Shown: positions 35,776 through 47,532, numbered from the stretch's first letter. The stretch: DNA of 64,000 bases from Trogon surrucura (GCA_020746105.1 CM036618.1:2418001-2482000), one strand, 5' to 3'. Numbers and translations: made by a program. The notes: generated by a model from the letters alone, not told the origin.

Positions 35776-37544
35776 TTACCTGCCTCCAAGCACCACAGCG
35801 ATGGGCCGGCAGAGTAAGCGAGGGCTCAGCTAGCCCTTCCAGGCACGGTGTAAGTCTTGCGTGGTGTTTTGCAAGCCGTTTTCTTCAAACTCTTTTCAGG
35901 AACCATTCATTTCAAAGTTTGATGGTCCGTGGAACACGTGCATGAGAAGATGCTGGTGTTTGCACCTCCCTGTTGGAAAAAAAAAAAAAGACAAACCTGT
36001 CTTGAAAGCCGGCTGGCGCTGCAGTCGTGTTCTGACATGTCTGCGTCCAGTAAATCCACGTAGCTGGGGTTACGATACAAGGACAGGCAATAGCCTGGCT
36101 CTTCTTTTATTCTCTCACCTCTCCTGCTCTCCCTTCAGCAGAGAGAAACCACCTATCGACCTCCTCCTGCAAACCCGTGTTCCGAGCCAGCAATCATAAA
36201 GTAGGAAAACGTTCTTTTTTTTTTTTTTTTTTCCGCAAATCTAATTTGAAACATGATGACTGGACCGTTCTTAAAACCAGCTTCCAACTTCACAATAAAG
36301 GAACTTCACAGAGTGCTTGGCAGGAGCCTCCGTACATAATTCAGATCATAATCAGATGCATTAACACATTTTATATGCATCTCCTGGGGGCCAAGAAGAC
36401 GAGGTGTGCCGGGTAATTTCTTTGCAGATTTCTTTACCTGATTGTGTATTACTCTGGGGGGCTTCATTTGTGGTCCAAATGTCACCGGCAGAATCCCGCT
36501 GCTTCATGCGCCTGCATTTAGAGTAGCTGGTAGCGAGGCTTCCGATAACCTAATTGGTGCGTTATCGTCAATCTTCCCATCTGCATCTGTCAAAGGGAGG
36601 AGGGAGAGTACGCGGGGAGGGAGGAAGGAGTGTGTGGGGAGGGAGAGACACAAGAAGAACAAAAGCAAAGCCCCGGTTCTGTAAATCCCTGAGCTTCCCC
36701 GTGCCTGCCGCTTGCTCGGTGGGAGGGAAGGTGCTTGACAAGGAGCGCGTTCCCCGCTGAGCACGATCAGGAGCTCTGCTTCCAGAGAGCTGCACGGGGG
36801 AAGGGCTTCCTCCCCGCCTTTTCATTTCAGCTGTTAAACATGAGCATCTCTAATTTCATAAGGCTTCGGAAAGCTGCGCGGAGAAGCGATCGTGTCTCGT
36901 TCGCGGCGCTTGGTTGTTTCACCGTGAATCCGCCCGTGCCAAAAGCATCCTTGCTGTGAAACCTTTTCCTCTGACGGAAGATTGCGCTGCTGCTTTGATC
37001 AACGATGTTTGGGATTTCTTCCTGCTCTGATGGTTTGTATTATCCCCTCAAAAAGCGGAAAGTGAAGTTCCCTGGCACTTCAGTGCCTCCTTTAGATGTG
37101 CTGAATAATCCTTCCCGTGTGCTTTACAGGTGCTTAGTTGTTTTTAAGTGCTGTGAATGAGCAGAACATCAGGATTCCCAGTTCTTTCTCAGCTGTGGGC
37201 CCTCAAGGCCAGGCTCTGCTCCGAGACGCCCAGCTTGGGGTTGGCAGACCAGCGGTGCTTTGGATGTTGTGCACAACCTACAGGCAAACTGCGCCGTCTA
37301 AAACCCTCTTGTCCAAAACCAGTCCTTTGGTGCCAGAGGAGAAACACTGCTTTCTGTTTGCCTCTGTTTTCTTTTTCCCGTGGTAATTATCAACGGCCTT
37401 TTCTCAGGTGAGGCTGAAGCTCAGCACCCCAGGTTAGCTGAGCTCATAAACTGACTTTTACAACAGAGTGTAATGACGGTGAAGAAACGAGTGGCCTTAA
37501 AAAGCAGAAGCGATGGGGTTGTCGACTTTCCATCTCATTGAGGG
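35776..37544. other. Unique sequence, T20 tract, AT-rich block at 36240-36560
   Basis: A T run occupies about 36213-36231 and an A13 run lies near 35978. 36240-36560 has AT-rich cores (ATAATCAGATGCATTAAC, CCTAATTGG) and looks like possible regulatory DNA. 36860-36955 is CpG-dense. No gene is seen. Confidence 0.45.
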
Positions 37545-38451
37545 ACTAGAGAGTACTATCAGCAAGTTTGCTGATGACACCAAGCTGGGAGGAGTGGCTG
37601 ACACGCCAGAAGGCTGTGCTGCCATCCAGCGAGACCTGGACAGGCTGGAGGGTTGGGCGGGGAAAAATTTAATGAAATATAACAAGGGTAAATGTAGAGT
37701 CTTGCATCTGGGTAGGAACAACCCCAGGTTCCAGTATGAGTTGGGGAATGACTTATTAGAGAGCAGCGCAGGGGAAAGGGCCCTGGGGGTGCTGGTGGGC
37801 AGCAGGATGGCCATGAGCCAGCAGTGTGCCCTTGTGGGCAAGAAGGCCAAGGGCATCCTGGGGTGTGTTAGAAGGGGGGTGGGTAGTAGGTCAAGAGAGG
37901 TTCTCCTTCCCCTCTACTCTGCCCTGGTGAGACCCCATCTGGAATATTGTGTCCAGTTCTGGGCCCCTCAGTTCAAGAGAGACAGGGAACTGCTGGAGAG
38001 AGTCCAGCACAGGGCAACTGGGATGATGGAGGGAGTGGAGCATCTCCCTGGTGAGGAAAGGCTGAGGGAGCTGGGGCTCTTTAGTTTGGAGGAGACTGAG
38101 GGGTGACCTCATTAATGTTTACAAATATATCAAGGGTGAGTGTCATGAGGATGGAGCCAGGCTCTTCTCGGTGACAACCACTGATAGGACAAGGGGTAAT
38201 GGGCTGAAACTGGAACACAAGAGGTTCCGCTTAAACTCGAGAAGAAACTTCTTCTCAGTGAGGGTGCCGGAGCCCTGGCCCAGGCTGCCCAGGGAGGTTG
38301 TGGAGTCTCCTTCTCTGGAGACATCCAAGACCTGCCTGGACACGTTCCTGTGTAGCATAATCGAGGTGTTCCTGCTCTGGCAGGGGGATTGGACTGGATG
38401 ATCTTTCAAGGTCCCTTCCAATCCCTGACATCCTGTGATTCTGTGATCCTG
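37545..38451 (+). mobile_element. CR1 LINE copy, 907 bp, intact RT FADD motif, one frameshift
   Basis: It begins at the RT core: the frame 37513-38106 contains [11 protein letters not shown], with the catalytic aspartates present, then continues to the [19 protein letters not shown] segment. A 5-bp loss near 38090 (the GAGAAGAGGAGACTG region is shortened) shifts the frame, and the C-terminus resumes at 38171-38401. The tail reads CATCCTGTGATTCTGTGATC. Confidence 0.97.
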
Positions 38452-41011
38452 TACTGAGCAAGTCCCTGTGCCTCTCTTCTGTACTGCCAGCGCCTTGTGC
38501 TTTTGAAATGTCAGGTAAGAAGGGAGAGCGTGAAGAGTTGAGTCACTCAGTGCTTCTCCTACAAACACTTCCCTTTCCTCGGCTTTTCCAGCTGAGCACT
38601 GAGGAATGGCGTTACTCTGCGGGATTTCCTGCCCCGAGGTATAAAAGTTACAGTCCTGAACAAACCCTTTTCTCCCGCTTATTTTGAATCACGAGAGTGT
38701 CAGCGCAGGCTGATCCAGGCTCCGAAGGGTTTGCGCAAGCAGGGCGGGCAGAGGGAGAAAATATCCCCAGTCCCTTTGCTATTTATAGCCGGTTCACAAG
38801 CAGTTTCCTTGCTTCCAGAGCCCAGCTCACCAGCTGTGACTGATGTATTCTCCTTAGGTCAGCGGCACGTTCAGCCACCGACTTGTCTCGACCAGCTTGA
38901 GGGGGGGTTATCGGTTCAGCTGACGAAGCCGGGGCGGCGACACGCTGAGCAGCGCTGCTCCGCTCGCTCGGGGCTTTGGCTGGGACACAGACACGCTGGC
39001 TCAGCTGGGCTGGGGAAGGGGATCTGAGCTTGCCGGGGTGATGAAGAAAAAGGAGGGGGTCGTCTCCTGTTTGCTTAACACCTGCTTGGTCCTGACTTCA
39101 GAATTACAGATGTTCAACCTGGTTTTATACCAGCACACCGTGACTGTTCAAACAGTTGCTTGTCTGGAGCTATTGGATTACCTCTCGTTAAAGCATTATG
39201 TGGGGTGGGAGCCACAGAGCCTTCACCTGCTTTCTCCTTTATGTCCTGCATGTATTTCTTAGCTGGCTAAGAATTTTGTTTGCTGAAGACCTGCCAGGTG
39301 CTGGTCTGTTATTGCTAGATCGCAGCTGCTCTTTTCCCTTACTGCGTAATTTGGGGAGCCCCTTTCAGCTCAGGCCACGTATCTGGGGGCAAAAAGGAAA
39401 AAAAAAGTTGGTGAAACTCTTCCAGTGATCTTGTCCATGTGGCTGTAGGCTGAAACACAAAGGGGAAGGTGCTGTTTTTTTCTGCTGTGTGGTCTGCTTG
39501 GGTGGCCTGGTAGGTCCTTCTCATGGACAAGGAGAAGAGCAGAACTGCTACTGAGCGGTGGGACTGAGGAATTTGGGTTTTCTTTTGCCTAATTTCAGGT
39601 GAATATGCTCTGCTATTTGCGTGTCACGTAGACATAAGCACAGAAGGACAGGAAAGATAAAAGATAAACTCTTCTGATGGTTGGAGAAGGGAGGAAGGTG
39701 GGGTTTTTTTCTGATCCAGGCAGGAGGATGCCGATGTTGTGTGCATGTGTGTGGTTGCCCTCCACTGGTTGATACTAGAATGACCTCCCTATGTCACAGA
39801 CTTTTTTTTTGGCCAGTGTTTCGTCAGATTGACTTTGGTCAGGAGCATTTTAGATGCAGGGGTGAGTTGTTGGGAACTGGTCGATGCGACTGCTCCCTCT
39901 TCATCTGCAAAGCCACCCCGGGCAAGAGGCGACTCCTGAGCTGGTGAAGCAGGAGGAGGAGTTGTCCAGCGCTGAGGGACGCACAAAAGCAGACTCACTA
40001 ACTACAGAGGTTAGCAGAGGGCTGCAGGTGCTTGCAGCAGGGTAACCAGCCCTTGGAGAAGCTACAAAACATGTTGCTGCAAGACGTGGCTCTGAGAGAT
40101 CTGGCCTGGTGACCCCATGGGGCATGTCCGACCTCGGAACAGGCAGCACGCCCCTTGCCTCCTGGGCTGCTCGGTCGAGTAGGCTCGAGTTATGCATCAG
40201 ACTGAGAATTACGTGACAGTCCTAATTACCGCATCGTTCGCTGACTTTCCGTTTTATGAAAATAATCTAGAAGTGAGTTTATCAGCCCTTAAAGGGCTGT
40301 TAGAGCGGAGAAGGAGAGGCCGAGAGGGTTTAAGGGCACCGCATCCAGCGCTTGTGATTTCCACTTGGGTGTGTTGTACTGTGTCGTTGAAGGTTGCTGA
40401 TGTTCACTAAGCCAGGTAATCCTGGTCAGCAAAAACTGGCTTGTGGTTTGGGCTTTTTCTTCTTTTTTGTTTTTCTTCTCGTTCTGGATCAGGACCAGCA
40501 AAGTCAGGAAGATAGCTGTGTGACTGACAAGACCACATCAAGGGTGAAAACTTGACTCTGCACTTGAAACCATTTCAAAATGTGTGTACTGGGAACTGTG
40601 GATTTTTGTCCTCTGTGGATTTTGGCAAGACAGCAGTTAGAGCAATCTGAAAGGAAAATGAACCCGAGAGGAGCTTTCGACTTTGGTCGAAAGTCTTTCC
40701 AGTAACAGCTGAAGATATTTCTAAAAATAATCCCAAACCTGATGACACCTAGAATTCAAAAACAGCGCCTAATCCATTCTTTTTTCCTCCCACTAAAGCG
40801 ACCAGATGGGATCCAACCTGGGATGTGCTAACCTTGTGCATCTCTGAGTGTGTTGGATACAAAGGATTTGGGGAGCTGGCTGTCTTGTGGTTGATCAGAG
40901 ACGTGGAAGCAGAGGAATCCTTAAAAGAACATCTCCTAAAATTCCTTTTAATGTTAAACCCAACATGTTTAATCTCATAGCATTGCGGTCATGAATGTTT
41001 TATCACCTCCT
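38452..41011. other. Unique non-coding sequence
   Basis: No gene is recognised. 38880-39010 is CpG-rich. 39660-39800 holds T runs. Open frames are short and domain-free. Confidence 0.45.
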
Positions 41012-41090
41012 GCGGGTATTAAGTGTTACGACACTGCTAAAGCACCTCAGATTTTGATGTGCAAGTGGTATATGTGTCTTCATTGGTGAG
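41012..41090 (+). repeat. Possible ancient CORE-SINE/MIR tail
   Basis: GGGTATTAAGTGTTACG and TAAAGCACCTCAGATTTTG resemble the CORE/MIR 3' segment (GGTTGTTGTGAGGATTAA ... TAAAGCACTTTGAGAT). It is short and diverged, so it remains tentative. Confidence 0.3.
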
Positions 41091-41205
41091 ATGTATTCCT
41101 CTGTCAAGATGAAAAAGTTAGAGAGAAGGAAGCACAGTGTCCCAGGAGACTTCCCCCAATCGCCAGGTCATCCGTTCCACGAAGAGGTTCCCAAGAGTTA
41201 TTTTT

Positions 41206-41270
41206 ATAGAATCATAGAACAGTTCAGGTTGGAAAAGACCCTTGGGGTCATTGAGTCCAACCATTACACA
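41206..41270 (-). mobile_element. CR1 LINE 3' stub
   Basis: ATAGAATCATAGAACAGTTC, AGGTTGGAAAAGACCCTTGG and CATTGAGTCCAACCATTACAC: an antisense CR1 end of an older tail type. Confidence 0.85.
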
Positions 41271-41335
41271 TTACAGCTTTATCTAGTTTAGGTATCTCCA
41301 GGAAAGACTTCCACCTTCTCTTTGGCGTTTCTTTG

Positions 41336-41732
41336 ACTCATAGAACAAATCCAGGTTGGAAGGGACCTCTGGAAGTCTGTTCCAACACCCTGCTCAGAGC
41401 AAAGCCAGCTGGAAAGGTAGGTGAGGTTGCACTGAGCTTTTTCCAATTGAGATTTGACCACCTCTGGGGTGGAGGCTCTGCCATGTCTCTGAGCTCCTGT
41501 TCCAGTTGTTTGTAGGAGACTACATCAAAAACCTCACTCATGTCCCTGTGATCAACATCAGCTGCTGTAGGGTTCATCTACCAAGCCGGCCGCGTGGTTA
41601 CAGAAGACAGTCAGAGGGGTGAGGTATGATTTGCTCACAGGTCTCCTGTGCTGTTCCAGTCACCTTCCTGCCCTTCGTGGCCATGGGAAGGGCTTCTAGG
41701 AGGATTCCATCCCTGCCCACGGACTTCTGCCA
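41336..41732 (-). mobile_element. CR1 LINE fragment with internal deletion
   Basis: The tail (CATAGAACAAATCCAGGTTGG, ACCTCTGGAAGTC) is followed after about 150 bp by sequence from much further upstream in the CR1 RT region: TACATCAAAAACCTCACTCATG, ATCTACCAAGCCGGCCGCGTGG, and GGCTTCTAGGAGGATTCCATCC. About a kilobase of the element between them is missing. It abuts the + strand copy at 41750. Confidence 0.75.
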
Positions 41733-41749
41733 GCAGCAAGGTGCTGCGT

Positions 41750-42224
41750 AGGCTTGAAAGGAGGCGGCTGGGAGGGGACCTTATTAAAGTATAGAAGTAT
41801 CTGAGGGGTGGGGGTCAAGAGGAAGGGGACAATCTCTTCACGGTGGTGCCCAGCAATAGGACAAGGAATAATGGGTTTAAGGTAGTTCCAGCTCAAAATG
41901 AGGAGAAACTTCTTCTCAGTGAGGGTGCTGGAGCCTTGGCCCAGGCTGCCCAGAGAGGGTGTGGAGTCTCCTTGGGACCTCCTCCCTCCATCATCCTCGT
42001 AGCTCTCCGTTGGACTCTAAGAGTCCAACGGAGAGCTACGAGGATGATGGAGGGAGTTGAAAATCTCTGCCCAGAGAGGGTGTGGAGTCTCCTGCTCTGG
42101 AGACTTTCAAACCCGCCTGGACGCGTTCCTGTGTGGCTGCCCTGGGTGACCCTGCTCTGGCAGGGGGTGGCACTGGATGATCTCCAGAGGTCCCTTCCAA
42201 CCCCAACATTCTACGATTCTATGA
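41750..42224 (+). mobile_element. CR1 LINE copy, rearranged, carries palindrome
   Basis: It starts GTAGGCTTGAAAGGAGGCGG, reaches AGAGAGGGTGTGGAGTCTCC (about 41952-41971), then switches to antisense CR1 sequence at about 41974. It turns back to sense at 42019, and reads forward from a more upstream point through a second AGAGAGGGTGTGGAGTCTCC (about 42072-42091) to the tail ACATTCTACGATTCTATGAT. So a segment of the element is present twice, with an inverted piece between. See the inverted repeat entry. Confidence 0.9.
41982..42056. repeat. Perfect 37-bp inverted repeat with 1-nt spacer
   Basis: Left arm 41982-42018 and right arm 42020-42056 are exact reverse complements, separated by a single A at 42019. 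I checked all 37 pairs base by base. Both arms are CR1 sequence from the ORF2 C-terminal region, left arm antisense and right arm sense. Such a structure can extrude as a cruciform and is usually unstable, so it is either recent or an assembly or cloning artefact. Confidence 0.97.
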
Positions 42225-42697
42225 TAATACTCTCAAGAGCGAGTTATGTGTTGTCCAAGTTGATAGTTGGAAGCTCACTGCAGATAACCTTGGCTTCGTC
42301 TTGACTTAGCTGCTCGCGCGCTTCCATTGCCGTAGCTCATAAAGCCTTTACAATTGCTTAGAGACCCTTGAAGCTGTTAGTGTTTAAATAAAGGGATTAA
42401 TTTCAGGCATCCCGCTGCTCAACTTGTAGGTTTGGATTTTGAAAAAAAAAGAGCGTTTTCCCTGCGAGGTGCGAACAGGCTCTGAGAACCGGTTGACTTT
42501 CATCAGGTAAATGGGCTGTAACTCCTCGGGAGGAGCCGCTGAACTCCTCGGCATCGATTTACCCTCGCCGGGCGATGGAAACAATTACGTTGGCTCCGTG
42601 AAGAATAAATACAGCGTGAATATAGGAAGGTGCGTCAGGAACTGCCCTTTAAACCTCCTCCTGCTGTGGATTTTATTGATGATCGAGTTGGTATTTT
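42225..42697. other. Unique non-coding sequence
   Basis: No gene is recognised; an A-rich run lies near 42440-42450. Confidence 0.4.
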
Positions 42698-42815
42698 AGC
42701 ATTTCCGTGCCTTGGTTTCCCCGCCTGGAAATTACTTGCGTCTTCCTTTTGGGTTATTGAGGACTGCTTGGCTATCACGTACGAAATGCTGTCAAGGTGG
42801 GGTGCCAAGTGAATG
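42698..42815 (+). repeat. Ancient MIR SINE relic
   Basis: The order of blocks matches the MIR 3' half: TTTCCGTGCCTTGGTTTCCCC (compare CTGTGCCTCAGTTTCCCC), GCCTGGAAATTACTTG (compare ATCTGTAAAATGGGG), TTGGGTTATTGAGGACT (compare AGGGTTGTTGTGAGGATT), then ATCACGTACGAAATGCTGTC (compare AATACATGTAAAGTGCTT) and GTGCC. Diverged, but colinear over about 115 bp. Confidence 0.65.
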
Positions 42816-44433
42816 CAGACTATTTTATTTTGAGTGCCTTTTGAAGTCTTGGCGGTTTTGTCCTCCCTTTTATCCGTCGCTTTCTTTTTAATCGCACAAA
42901 ATGGAAAGAAACTCCATCACAGCTGGAGAAGAATCATTAGGCCCATGCAGCTGACTCTCTCGGGGCCGGTTCCCTACGCTGCGTTTCCGAGGTGTTTTAT
43001 CTCCTTTAGTCTTGCGAGGAGTGATGAGCATCTTTCGCTCCTGTCTGCTCTCTTCATCGATCCAAATGGGAAGGGCTATTTTTAGGTGGCCGTAAGTAAA
43101 CGGACATCAGGCACCGCAGAAAGGGAACCGGGATATTTTTGGAAACCCGTCAGCAGCCGCTCTGGCGGGTCCTGCCGCGGGTTTTGCCGTCGGTTGGGCT
43201 GTCTCAGATTGTGGCATCGGTTCCCGAGGTTGCGAACCTGGTTTCTTGGGTGTCGTTTGCCGTCCAAACGTGGAATTTGCAGCTGCTGGAGACTGACTTG
43301 ACAGCGTCAGTTTGTGGGAGTTAATGCCCCCCAAACCAGCCTGGCTTGGCGGGATGCGGGGTGATGGTTGAGCCGGAGATTTTGGGGTGGAAGATGAGGT
43401 TGATTTAGGGGCAACATATGAGATACAGCTCCAGCGGAGACGTGCCCGTGGAGGTCACCTCACGATTCGAGCCCTGGGTGCAGAAGTGCCTCTTAGTGGC
43501 CGGTTGTGGTGCGCTCTGGGGCTGTTCACTTGCGTTTATTCTGCTTTGGTGGATCGTGGCGGGATGGCATTTCCTTGGGTTTGCTTCGTCTCTCTTCACG
43601 AACGTTTTGGGACGCCTCGTGCCTCTGGCTGAATTTGCGCACGGAGCCGTCGGGCGCTGCGGCTCCTCGGCTCCGAGTGGGCGGGTTGGAGTCCGTGGGG
43701 GCAGTGACTAAACCTCCACCGCTGCTGGCTGGGGAGCTTGAAAAACCCGAGCAGAAAACACGGCGTGTGCGATTTAGATGCACATTATCTTACTCTCTCT
43801 CGGCGAAGACCCAAGTCTAATTTCAAAGGTCAGAACACGCTCTCACCTGGGTGTTCCAGGCCTTTTATAAAGCGGTTGAAGGCCATTACCTAAAATTAGC
43901 TCGTTGCTGGGGGAAAGCTGATCTTGGCACCGTGTTAGGGCTCCTTTCAAAGCTCCTCATGATCATTGATGGGCTCCTATTGAAGCTTGTGGGTACAAGG
44001 TAGAAAATGGAAGGCAAATAGCACCTGCTACCCGCTTCCTGACTGAGAAATAAAAATTGGGTGGGCTTTTGGGCACAATTCCTCCTCTTTTAGGGTCGTT
44101 TTCCGTGGTGCATTGTTTGGTTGGGGGGTTTTTTTGAGGATCTCTAGTGAAGTTCTCCGGGGCCAGTTGCCTGCCTTTGGTGTTGGACTTATTTTTGTTT
44201 TCCTCAAACCTCTTGATGATCCAGGCAAATAGTGGGGAGCACGTGATTGTGAAGCGGGCTTAAATTGTAAAGCACAGTGAGATCTGCTAAGCAACAGCAT
44301 TGACACGTTTAAATAAATCTGCCGTTGAGTAATATAGAGTGACATATTGAGAGCAATTAGAAAAAAAAAAAAAGGAAACTCAGCACAAATTTGGGAAATG
44401 GCTGGAACGGAAACAGGACATAGATGTTGGAGA
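42816..44433. other. Unique sequence: CpG-rich 43080-43760, AT-rich block 43840-44345
   Basis: 43080-43760 is comparatively CpG-rich without a convincing exon. 43840-44345 contains TTACCTAAAATTAGCTCG, a CACGTG E-box near 44240, TTAAATTGTAAAGC and GTTTAAATAAATC, and resembles regulatory DNA. A poly-A run lies at about 44360-44372. Confidence 0.4.
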
Positions 44434-44481
44434 GGATGTTGGATAGAAGAGAGGAGAGGATATTGGATAGAAGAGAGGGAG
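44434..44481. repeat. 24-bp tandem duplication
   Basis: GGATGTTGGATAGAAGAGAG plus GAGA at 44434-44457 is followed by a near-identical unit at 44458-44481 with two differences. A partial further unit (GATGTTGGAGA) precedes it. Confidence 0.9.
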
Positions 44482-45343
44482 GACCAGGATGTCCATCAGG
44501 AAGGATGAGACAACAGCAAACTTGTGCTGAAATTCTCTCTTGGCAAGAGGATACTTGCATTTCTACTTCTTTGCCAACGCTGAAGGTGGAAAAGATTGAA
44601 AAATTTATTGAGGTGGGACGTCAGAGAGCTTGGAGAAGGTAAGGTGGCAGTTCTGGTTTTCTTACTGTTGTTCCTCTGGGTCCGTCGTGAGTTGGGCAAG
44701 AGACCTGTTGTCCCCGGCGCCGCAGAGGAGCGTGACGCTGTGGAAGAGAGCACGGGCTGAATTGGGAGGGTTTGGATTTGAAGCTGGAAAGAAATCACGT
44801 GCGGAGCTCAGCTGTGGAACTCGCTGCCGCACAAAACTACAGAACCAAGTGCTTGATGTGGTCTTCCTTTTCTTATTTTTCCTTTTGTTTATTTATTTAT
44901 TTCTTTTTTAAGATCTCAGACTTTGCACAGATGAGAATGTACATGACTGATTGCTTCACAAAAGCATCTTGGTGGGCATCTGCTGTTCTTGAAGGGCTCA
45001 CGCAGCTCCTGCTTGCGAGTGGTCAGGGGAAAATTGTTCCGAATAAGCTGTTTTCTGACCGTGATTTACGAGTATTTCGCGCCAAGGCAGCTGGAAATGA
45101 GCACTCGGGAGCGAGGGATTGAAGTGGATGGATCATTGGTTTGATCTAATAGAGCCGTCCTCGTGGTTTTTTATTATTTTTATTGGGTTCTGTGCACTGG
45201 TCAAATTGAGTTGTGAATTTTGCAGCTATCTTAATGACTTGGTTCCAGGCCGATGCCTTGGTGTCTGCCTGCACAGCACGTTCGCAGCGGAGTCGGCGGC
45301 TGCATCGCTGAGCCCTTCGAAGCCTCTGTTCACCGGCAGCTTT
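44482..45343. other. Unique non-coding sequence
   Basis: No gene is recognised. 44865-44910 is T-rich (TTATTTATTTATTTC). Confidence 0.45.
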
Positions 45344-46044
45344 CACAGAATCACAGAATGTTGGGGCTTGGAAGGGACCTCTGGAGATCACCCAGTCCAG
45401 CCCCCTGCCAGAGCAGGATCACCTACAGCAGAGCGCACAGGAACGCGTCCAGGCGGGTTTTGAATGTCTCCAGCGCAGGAGACTCCACACCCTCCCTGGG
45501 CAGCCTGGGCCAGGGCTCTGTCACCCTCACAGGGAAAAAGTTTTTCCTCATATTTTTATGGAACCTCCTGTGTTCCAGCTTCCACCCATTGCCCCTTGTC
45601 CTGTCACTGGACATCCCTGAGCAGAGCCTGGCTCCGTCCTCCTGACACTCCCCCTTGACATATTTATGACCATGAATGAGGTCACCCCTCAACCTCCTCT
45701 TCTCCAAGCTAAAGAGCCCCAGCTCCTTCAGCCTTTCCTCACCAGGGAGATGCTCCACTCCCTTCATCATCCCAGTTGCCCTGTGCTGGACTCTCTCCAG
45801 CAGTTCCCTGTCCCTCTGGAGCTGAGGGGCCCAGAACTGGACACAAGATTCCAGATGTGGCCTCCCCAGGGCAGAGCAGAGGGGCAGGAGGACCTCTCTC
45901 CACCTACTGGCTACTCCCCTTCTCACACACCCCAGGATGCCCTTGGCCTTCTTGCCCATGAGGGCACACTGCTGGCTCATGGCCATCCTGCTGCCCACCA
46001 GCACCCCCAGGGCCCTTTCCCCTGTGCTGCTCTCCAGCAGGGCA
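45344..46044 (-). mobile_element. CR1 LINE copy, young, frame open into unique flank
   Basis: The tail at 45344 reads CACAGAATCACAGAATGTTG; the 5' junction is near 46044 (CTCTCCAGCAGGGC). The minus frame is open from the stop at 45423 through the whole copy and about 149 codons of unique sequence beyond it, up to 46490 (TTG start; first ATG about 24 codons in). The 3' part ([17 protein letters not shown], ending LDAFLCALL) differs from the 17486/19193 group while the 5' part matches that group, so the subfamily is a mosaic shared with 53004-53711. Confidence 0.96.
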
Positions 46045-47532
46045 GCTTTCCCAGGCTCTGGGAACATCTCCCCTTTTCTTGGCTGCCCGTCAGGTATTTC
46101 CTCTGGACACGAGCAGCCTTTCTCCGGTGGATGGCAACAGTTAACTCGCACGCTGGCCAACCTGCTGCTGCAATGGGCTAGAAGAGACTTTGTGGTTTCC
46201 TTGTCCTTTAGGACCTCTCGGCATCTCTTCTGCAAACGCTCCCCGACACTGGCGCGCGCCGGAAACCATCGGATCTTGGGGATGGTGGCAGGGAGACAGC
46301 AGCTTGTGTTGGAAGCTTCATCTGCACGAGCATGGTGCTGGCAGTGTGTCCCACTGCCCATTTCTGAGCCGTTCCCACGACGTTTGACCTCATTTACCAG
46401 GCAAAAATAGCTGCTGTGCATTGGAGATTTCTGCCCCGGAGTGTTTTTAAGCCTGGTATGTCCTCGCCAAAGTAGCTCCAGCCTTGCCAAACGGTAACGT
46501 TTGGATTCTCTTCACCTTCTGTTGTGAACGGGCAGGTGGGACTGTGCACGATGAGGATTTTTTGGGTGGTCTCCTAAGCCCAGAGCGTATCCACGATGGC
46601 CACGGCACACAATTGCTCTGGGAATTTTTCTTCTGGGCCTTGAAAGCAAATTAGCAATGTTAACTCTTTGAAGCCCAGTCAGCTGTGAATAAGATACATC
46701 CTGCATGTCCTGCTGCCAATCCGGGGAAGCTGCTGAACCATTAACTTTGCGAAAATGTGGCTTGTTCAAGCAGCTCTGTCCTAGCACCAGTCTCACCCCT
46801 CGCTGCAGTGGATGACTAACTGGAACGTTTGGATATCGTGCGGTTACACCAGACAGATTGTCTCAAAGGCACAAGGTATTTTAGCTGGCTTCTTAATATG
46901 GATTTCTTCAAAAATCCAGTATTGCTTAGCGTTAGATGCTCTTTAATGTTGTCACAGTGTTGTAATAAAACGAGACGTTGGCATCTGGTCTTATCTGTTA
47001 GTCTCCCAATAACTGTTGAACCCACCAGCTGTCGTCACTCGAATTAGGCGGAGAGAGCTCACCAAACATTAACTCCCTATAAGTGTCCTGAAAATAAGAA
47101 ACCGAGGCTCTTTATGGGATCCTGGAGAATCCCATGAAAGCTCCAAGGCATCAGACAGTGAGAATTCAGGCTTCATTTGCTCTGGCGTTCCCAGAAGTAC
47201 TTGCTGGGGCTGCACCGAGACGACAGATTGTATTTTTCTCTGAGTACAGCGCTGAGCATTGGAGGGGCCATTAGAAGTGCCGGGCTACGTTAATAATGAT
47301 TCCAGCTGTTTTTCCAGCTAGCGAGCAGGACACCATCGGGTTCAGGAGAGCCGGCTGTGTGTTTGACAGGTTCTTCGCTTCAAAGGCAAAGGATTTGAGA
47401 AAGAAAAAAACCAAACACCACCAAAACATAACCCGACTCACACAAGGAGTGATGCTTTGGTGCCTTGGCCTGGAAAGAAGCGTTGATGCTAAAAGCTCTG
47501 TGAGTGGGTTTCAATTTACTCAGGATGAATCC
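46045..47532. other. Unique non-coding sequence
   Basis: No gene is recognised. 46045-46490 is open in several frames on both strands, so the open frame continuing from the neighbouring CR1 copy carries little weight. Confidence 0.45.
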
